DNA from: Bacteroidota bacterium
GTDB lineage: Bacteria; Bacteroidota; Bacteroidia; Chitinophagales; Chitinophagaceae
Reading direction: 5' to 3'
Length of the DNA stretch: 64,000 nucleotides
Assembly: GCA_023386235.1 (NCBI GenBank)
Contig: JAEWKC010000040.1
Location: 13,041 to 77,040 of the forward strand
This document shows positions 60,171-64,000 of this stretch, piece after piece. Numbering within the stretch: position 1 is the first letter of the stretch; every line of letters begins with the position of its first letter. A program made the position numbers and the translations under genes. The notes beneath the pieces are model-generated. The model was given only the letters and a program-made list of their open reading frames with translations. It did not search any database and had not been told where the DNA came from.

Positions 60171-63100
60171 ATGAAAAAATATATCTTCTTTCTCTTTTTA
60201 CTATTTATTTCTTCGCATTCCTTTTCACAGTCAAACGATGTAAGAACACTTGAAACCAAGGTGGCAGATCTATTGATGAAACTGCCTGTCGACAATTCTC
60301 CCGAACTTAATTCTCTATTAAGTGAATTATCTGATCTAGGCGTACCGGCAGTAAACAATATCACTGTAAAAATAGTACCCCCGGGCAAAGGTAACGATGT
60401 AGCTGCAAGATATGCCCTGAGCAGCCTTGCTAAATATCTGGGTAAAAATAAAAATACAACCCATGTAAAAAACAGCGCTGTAGCGTTTTGTAATGCCATT
60501 GATAAAACTACAGACAATGAAGTAAAAGATTTTCTACTGCAGGAACTGCAATATTTCGCCGGAGATGAATCTGTACCATTTCTAAAAAAATATCTTCAAA
60601 ATCAAAGGCTGGCAGATCCCGCCGCAAGAGTATTGGTAAGAATAAATACACCACTCGCCCACAACACATTGCTGCAGGCATTACCAAAAGCTTCCGGCTT
60701 ACAGAGAATAGCGCTTGTAAATGCATTGGGACAGACAAAAAATACGAAAGCGGCACAACCTATCACCAAGCTGGCTGCTACCAATGATCCCGAATTGAAG
60801 AAAATAGCCTTATATGCGCTTGCCGAAATAGCCAGTCCCTCATCAGCCAGGTTATTAAAGGCAGAAGCTGTAAAAAATAATTTCTCCTTTGAAAAAACCG
60901 ACGCTACAGGCGCCTACCTGCAATTTCTTAAAAACCTTTCCGACAAAGGCTCTCATGGAGTTGTAGCCGCCGCCGCAAAAGAAATAATCAATAGAAACAA
61001 TGTGCCGCAAAATATACAAAGCAATGCCATGTACCTGTTAGCCAGATCAAGCGAAACGGCGGCAATCCCGGTTTTGCTGAATGCACTCAAAAGCCCCGAT
61101 GAAAAATATGTTTCGTCTGCGGTAGCACTTTTGGGCGAAAAATATACCAACAACCAGGTAGCGTCCGCGTTGAAAACTGCGTTGCCTTCCGCATCACCTT
61201 TTTTACAAGCACAAATAATCAATCTTTTAGCTGACAAAAAAGATCCGTCTGCAATACCCCTGTTGATACAGCTATTAAACTCGCCTGACAACAATGTACA
61301 AAACGCAGCCATATTTGCTTTGGCCAAAAACGGTGGTGACAATGCCATTTTACCATTGCTCAACATCTTACATACAAAAGCGGCAAGTACAGCCAAAGAC
61401 GCGCTATTAATGATTAACAGCAACAACGTAGCTAATGAAGCGGCAAAAAAATTAAGCAGCGCCTCCAATGCAGAAAAAATAGCGCTATTGGAAATCTTAG
61501 CGGCAAAAAACGCTACAACCCATTCCAAGCTGGTATTCAACGAAATTAATAACAGGGATGCGGAGGTAAGGCTTGCAGCAGCAAAAGCTCTGGCAAACGT
61601 AGTTACTCCAGGCAATACAAATGAAGTAGCCGGCCTGCTGGCATCTTCTGACAATGATAATGAAATCTCTTTTTTGCAAAACGCTTTATTTCAGGCATTG
61701 GATAGTAAAGCTAAAAAAGCAGACAATGTAAATACTGTTTTATCTTTCATCAACAAATATCCTTCTGCCTCTCATAAATTTTACAATGTATTGGGGTTGA
61801 TTGGTGGCAACGAAGGTTTAAGAATTGTACAGCAACAATACAATACCGCGAATGCGCAGCAAAAGAATGCCGCATTTCAATCATTGATAAACTGGCGTGA
61901 TGATAAAGCGCTTACTGCTTTGTACGAAATAGCCAAAAACAAAACGGATAATAATGCTGCGGCAGCTTTAAAAAGCTTTATTAGCAGCATCAACAGATCT
62001 TCCAATCCTGCCGATCAAAAAGTATTGATGTTTAGAAACGCCATGACGCTGGCAAGCGCCGTTGCCGATAAAAGAAATATACTAAAAGGAATATCTTCTA
62101 ACAAAACATTGCCCGCGCTGGTATTTGTTGCTCAGTTTTTAGAAGATGCCGATTTGCAGCAAAATGCCGTGCAGGCCGTTAACAGCCTCTTCCTGGGTCA
62201 GCAGGATTTTTATGGCGATGTGGTGAACACGATTGTCAACCAGGCAATTGCATTAAACAAAGATCCGGAAGCAGAATACCAGAAGCAGGCATTATTAAAG
62301 CACATGGCTTCTCTTCCGGATGAAAAAGGATTTGTATCTATGTTCAACGGTAAAGACCTGGAAGGGTGGAAAGGACTGGTAGAGAATCCTATTGCCCGGG
62401 CTAAAATGAGCACTCAAGAATTGGCACAAAAACAAAAGAAAGCAGATGAACAAATGCGCAGAGACTGGCGTGTAGAAAACGGATTACTGGTATTTGAAGG
62501 CAAAGGATACAACAATCTTGTTTCTGAAAAAATGTATGAAGATTTTGAAATGTTCGTAGACTGGAAAATGGAACCGGAAGGTGATGGCGGTGTATACCTA
62601 AGAGGAAGTCCGCAAGTGCAAACATGGGATACTACAAGAACAGATGTTGGCGCACAAGTAGGCTCCGGCGGACTATACAACAATCAGGTGTACAAAAGCA
62701 CTCCTTTGGTAGTTGCAGATAATCCCATCAATGAATGGAATACATTCAGAATAAAAATGATCGGCGATAAAGTTACTGTATACCTAAACGGTATATTAGT
62801 AACTGATAATGTAATACTGGAAAATTATTGGGACCGCAAATTGCCCATCTTCGAAAAAGAAGCCATAGAACTACAAGCACATGGCACACGTCTTGAATTT
62901 AGAGATGTATACGTTCGTGAAATACCAAGACCCAAACCTTATGTTCTTTCTGAAGAAGAAAAGAGAGAAGGGTTTGTGCCACTTTTCAATGGCATTAATC
63001 TCGACGGCTGGACGGGCAATAAAATAAACTATTATGCAGAAAACGGAATGATTGTAAGCAACCCTTCTAATCAGGTGGCTAAAGATGCTACCCGCAATTT

Positions 63101-63566
63101 GTATACGGAAAAAGAATACAGCGATTTCATTATGAGGTTTGAATTTCAGCTTACGCCCGGCGCCAACAATGGATTAGGAATCAGAACGCCTACTACCGGT
63201 GATGCGGCTTATGAAGGCATGGAATTACAAATACTGGACAATGACGCTCCTATTTATAAAGATTTAAAGCCTTACCAATTTCACGGCTCTGTATATGGCG
63301 TTATCCCTGCCTTACGTGGTTATTTAAAACCTGTTGGCGAATGGAATGAACAAGAAGTAAAAGCAATAGGCAACCGCATCACTATTACCCTTAACGGAAA
63401 AGTAATATTAGATGGAGACATCGCTGAAGCGAGTAAAAACAATACAGAAACTATTGATGGCAAAAAACACCCGGGATTATTAAACAAATCCGGTCATATC
63501 GGATTTCTCGGACACGGTTCTCCTCTCAATTTCAGAAATATCATGATAAAAGATTTGTCTAAATAA
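60171..63566 (+). CDS. HEAT-repeat protein with two DUF1080 domains
   Basis: The 1131-residue exported protein has a signal peptide (1-20, ending SFSQ). A long HEAT-repeat solenoid spans about residues 25-700 (units such as NAIPLLIQLLNSPDNNVQNAA and AEVRLAAAKALANV). Two DUF1080 beta-sandwich domains follow: one from SMFNGKDLEGWKGL (about 722-925) and one from PLFNGINLDGWTGN (about 936-1131, ending GHGSPLNFRNIMIKDL). DUF1080 (3-keto-disaccharide hydrolase, PF06439) has a concanavalin fold. With the upstream Tat oxidoreductase it suggests extracytoplasmic oxidation followed by cleavage of a glycoside; the solenoid may bind a partner or polymer. Substrate unknown. Confidence 0.85.
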   Translation: MKKYIFFLFLLFISSHSFSQSNDVRTLETKVADLLMKLPVDNSPELNSLLSELSDLGVPAVNNITVKIVPPGKGNDVAARYALSSLAKYLGKNKNTTHVKNSAVAFCNAIDKTTDNEVKDFLLQELQYFAGDESVPFLKKYLQNQRLADPAARVLVRINTPLAHNTLLQALPKASGLQRIALVNALGQTKNTKAAQPITKLAATNDPELKKIALYALAEIASPSSARLLKAEAVKNNFSFEKTDATGAYLQFLKNLSDKGSHGVVAAAAKEIINRNNVPQNIQSNAMYLLARSSETAAIPVLLNALKSPDEKYVSSAVALLGEKYTNNQVASALKTALPSASPFLQAQIINLLADKKDPSAIPLLIQLLNSPDNNVQNAAIFALAKNGGDNAILPLLNILHTKAASTAKDALLMINSNNVANEAAKKLSSASNAEKIALLEILAAKNATTHSKLVFNEINNRDAEVRLAAAKALANVVTPGNTNEVAGLLASSDNDNEISFLQNALFQALDSKAKKADNVNTVLSFINKYPSASHKFYNVLGLIGGNEGLRIVQQQYNTANAQQKNAAFQSLINWRDDKALTALYEIAKNKTDNNAAAALKSFISSINRSSNPADQKVLMFRNAMTLASAVADKRNILKGISSNKTLPALVFVAQFLEDADLQQNAVQAVNSLFLGQQDFYGDVVNTIVNQAIALNKDPEAEYQKQALLKHMASLPDEKGFVSMFNGKDLEGWKGLVENPIARAKMSTQELAQKQKKADEQMRRDWRVENGLLVFEGKGYNNLVSEKMYEDFEMFVDWKMEPEGDGGVYLRGSPQVQTWDTTRTDVGAQVGSGGLYNNQVYKSTPLVVADNPINEWNTFRIKMIGDKVTVYLNGILVTDNVILENYWDRKLPIFEKEAIELQAHGTRLEFRDVYVREIPRPKPYVLSEEEKREGFVPLFNGINLDGWTGNKINYYAENGMIVSNPSNQVAKDATRNLYTEKEYSDFIMRFEFQLTPGANNGLGIRTPTTGDAAYEGMELQILDNDAPIYKDLKPYQFHGSVYGVIPALRGYLKPVGEWNEQEVKAIGNRITITLNGKVILDGDIAEASKNNTETIDGKKHPGLLNKSGHIGFLGHGSPLNFRNIMIKDLSK

Positions 63567-63590
63567 TATCCTTTTTATAAAAATTGATCA

Positions 63591-63622
63591 CATCCCTGCA
63601 AGAAGTTTTCTTAGCAGGGATG
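63591..63622 (+). terminator. Terminator of the HEAT-DUF1080 gene
   Basis: CATCCCTGC (63591-63599) pairs with GCAGGGATG (63614-63622), with further AAGAA/TTCTT pairing in the loop; TTTGTTT follows. Confidence 0.8.
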
Positions 63623-63955
63623 TTTGTTTATGGAGGTATATGTAATGCTATAAAACTATCCACAGCATAATAAGAATAATATTTTTTTCTAAAATATTTA
63701 TTATATTGCAATGTATAACAACCCTTTATTGTGAGATTTAAAATAAGCTTACATACAACCGACTCTGTCATACCTATCAACTATCAATATACATTGAGCG
63801 CAGCTATATATAAAACTATAGCGAAGGGAAACGCTGAATATGCCGCACTCCTACACGAAACAGGCTATGGAAAGTGTAAATCGTCAGCAAAAAGTGTACT
63901 GATTTAGTTCAGAACTAAGATAGTGTTTTCATAATAAACAGAACAAAAAAATAAT
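63623..63955. other. Gene-free stretch at the end of the window
   Basis: About 330 nt with no reading frame worth naming and no RNA gene recognised. It separates the terminator at 63591 from the promoter at 63956. Confidence 0.5.
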
Positions 63956-63963
63956 TAAATTTG
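63956..63963 (+). promoter_or_regulatory. -7 box of the last gene
   Basis: TAAATTTG ends 7 nt before ATG 63971, again a very short leader. Confidence 0.5.
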
Positions 63964-63970
63964 ATTTATT

Positions 63971-64000
63971 ATGACAGCCAAAAAACCAATCAGTAATCCT
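63971..64000 (+). CDS. Start of a gene cut by the window edge
   Basis: Ten codons (MTAKKPISNP) follow an ATG that is 7 nt behind a TAnnTTTG box. Too little is present to name a product. Confidence 0.45.
   Translation, partial: MTAKKPISNP

Noticed and set aside
60953..61654. 233-codon minus-strand frame inside the HEAT-DUF1080 gene
   Set aside because: Ala/Leu-rich mirror of helical repeats; no start context or domain.

Overview
The window is a 64 kb piece of a bacterial chromosome from the Bacteroidota, most likely the Chitinophagaceae or a close relative. The evidence is: promoters with the Bacteroidota -7 box TAnnTTTG, almost no Shine-Dalgarno sequences, a type IX secretion (T9SS) sorting domain, lineage families (DUF2480, DUF4293, DUF5683, DUF6252, DUF6600, DUF1080), many lipoproteins, and the rplM-rpsI-rpsB-tsf gene order. 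No prophage, insertion sequence, CRISPR array or integrase was found. Most of the window is ordinary core chromosome, with one accessory island (arsenic resistance, 17.7-21.1 kb) and several decaying genes for exported proteins.

Layout. 0-8 kb: a partial TPR protein, an outer-membrane barrel plus lipoprotein pair, the E2 subunit of pyruvate dehydrogenase, an M1 aminopeptidase and a PepSY membrane protein. 8-11.7 kb: a T9SS-secreted alpha/beta hydrolase and an upstream DUF6252 lipoprotein, both broken by single-base indels. 12-15 kb: a ribosomal cluster (L13, S9, S2, EF-Ts) with a strong promoter and RNA hairpins between genes. 15-17.5 kb: gatC, trmN6, tRNA-Leu(CAA) and an M20 amidohydrolase. 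17.7-21.1 kb: arsR-arsM-arsC-four-helix-bundle gene-acr3 on the minus strand; its gaps hold arrays of a 7-bp repeat. 21.2-28.3 kb: DUF2480, a YggS-type protein, an operon LUD protein-LpxH-propeller protein-MscS channel, a fossil T9SS domain, and uvrB.

28.3-35.6 kb: DUF1080 lipoprotein, small proteins, a beta-lactamase-fold hydrolase, a YtcJ-like amidohydrolase, thiol peroxidase and a beta-helix surface protein with an unusual membrane hairpin. 35.9-41 kb: queA and tgt (queuosine synthesis) around an Nfu Fe-S protein, CcmB and a TonB-like protein. 41-50 kb: an acyl-CoA-dehydrogenase-fold enzyme, a DUF6600 lipoprotein, a DUF5683 gene with an internal stop, ffh, DUF4293, an S1/P1 nuclease, a SCO protein, two Spy-like proteins and an SMR transporter. 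50-58.6 kb: dusB, CPBP protease, DUF2007, cdsA, HD hydrolase, malic enzyme, a doubly frameshifted DUF2807 lipoprotein and pheS. 58.7-63.6 kb: a Tat-exported Gfo/Idh/MocA oxidoreductase and a large HEAT plus double DUF1080 protein that look like one sugar-oxidation and cleavage system.

The points most worth a second look are: the 7-bp repeat arrays that bracket a four-helix-bundle gene inside the ars operon; leaderless-type promoters with identical 4-nt spacing to ATG in three unrelated genes; clustered gene breakage confined to exported proteins; a 42-bp perfect palindrome used as a terminator; a C-terminal membrane hairpin placed inside a fibronectin-like domain; and candidate RNA leaders in the ribosomal cluster.
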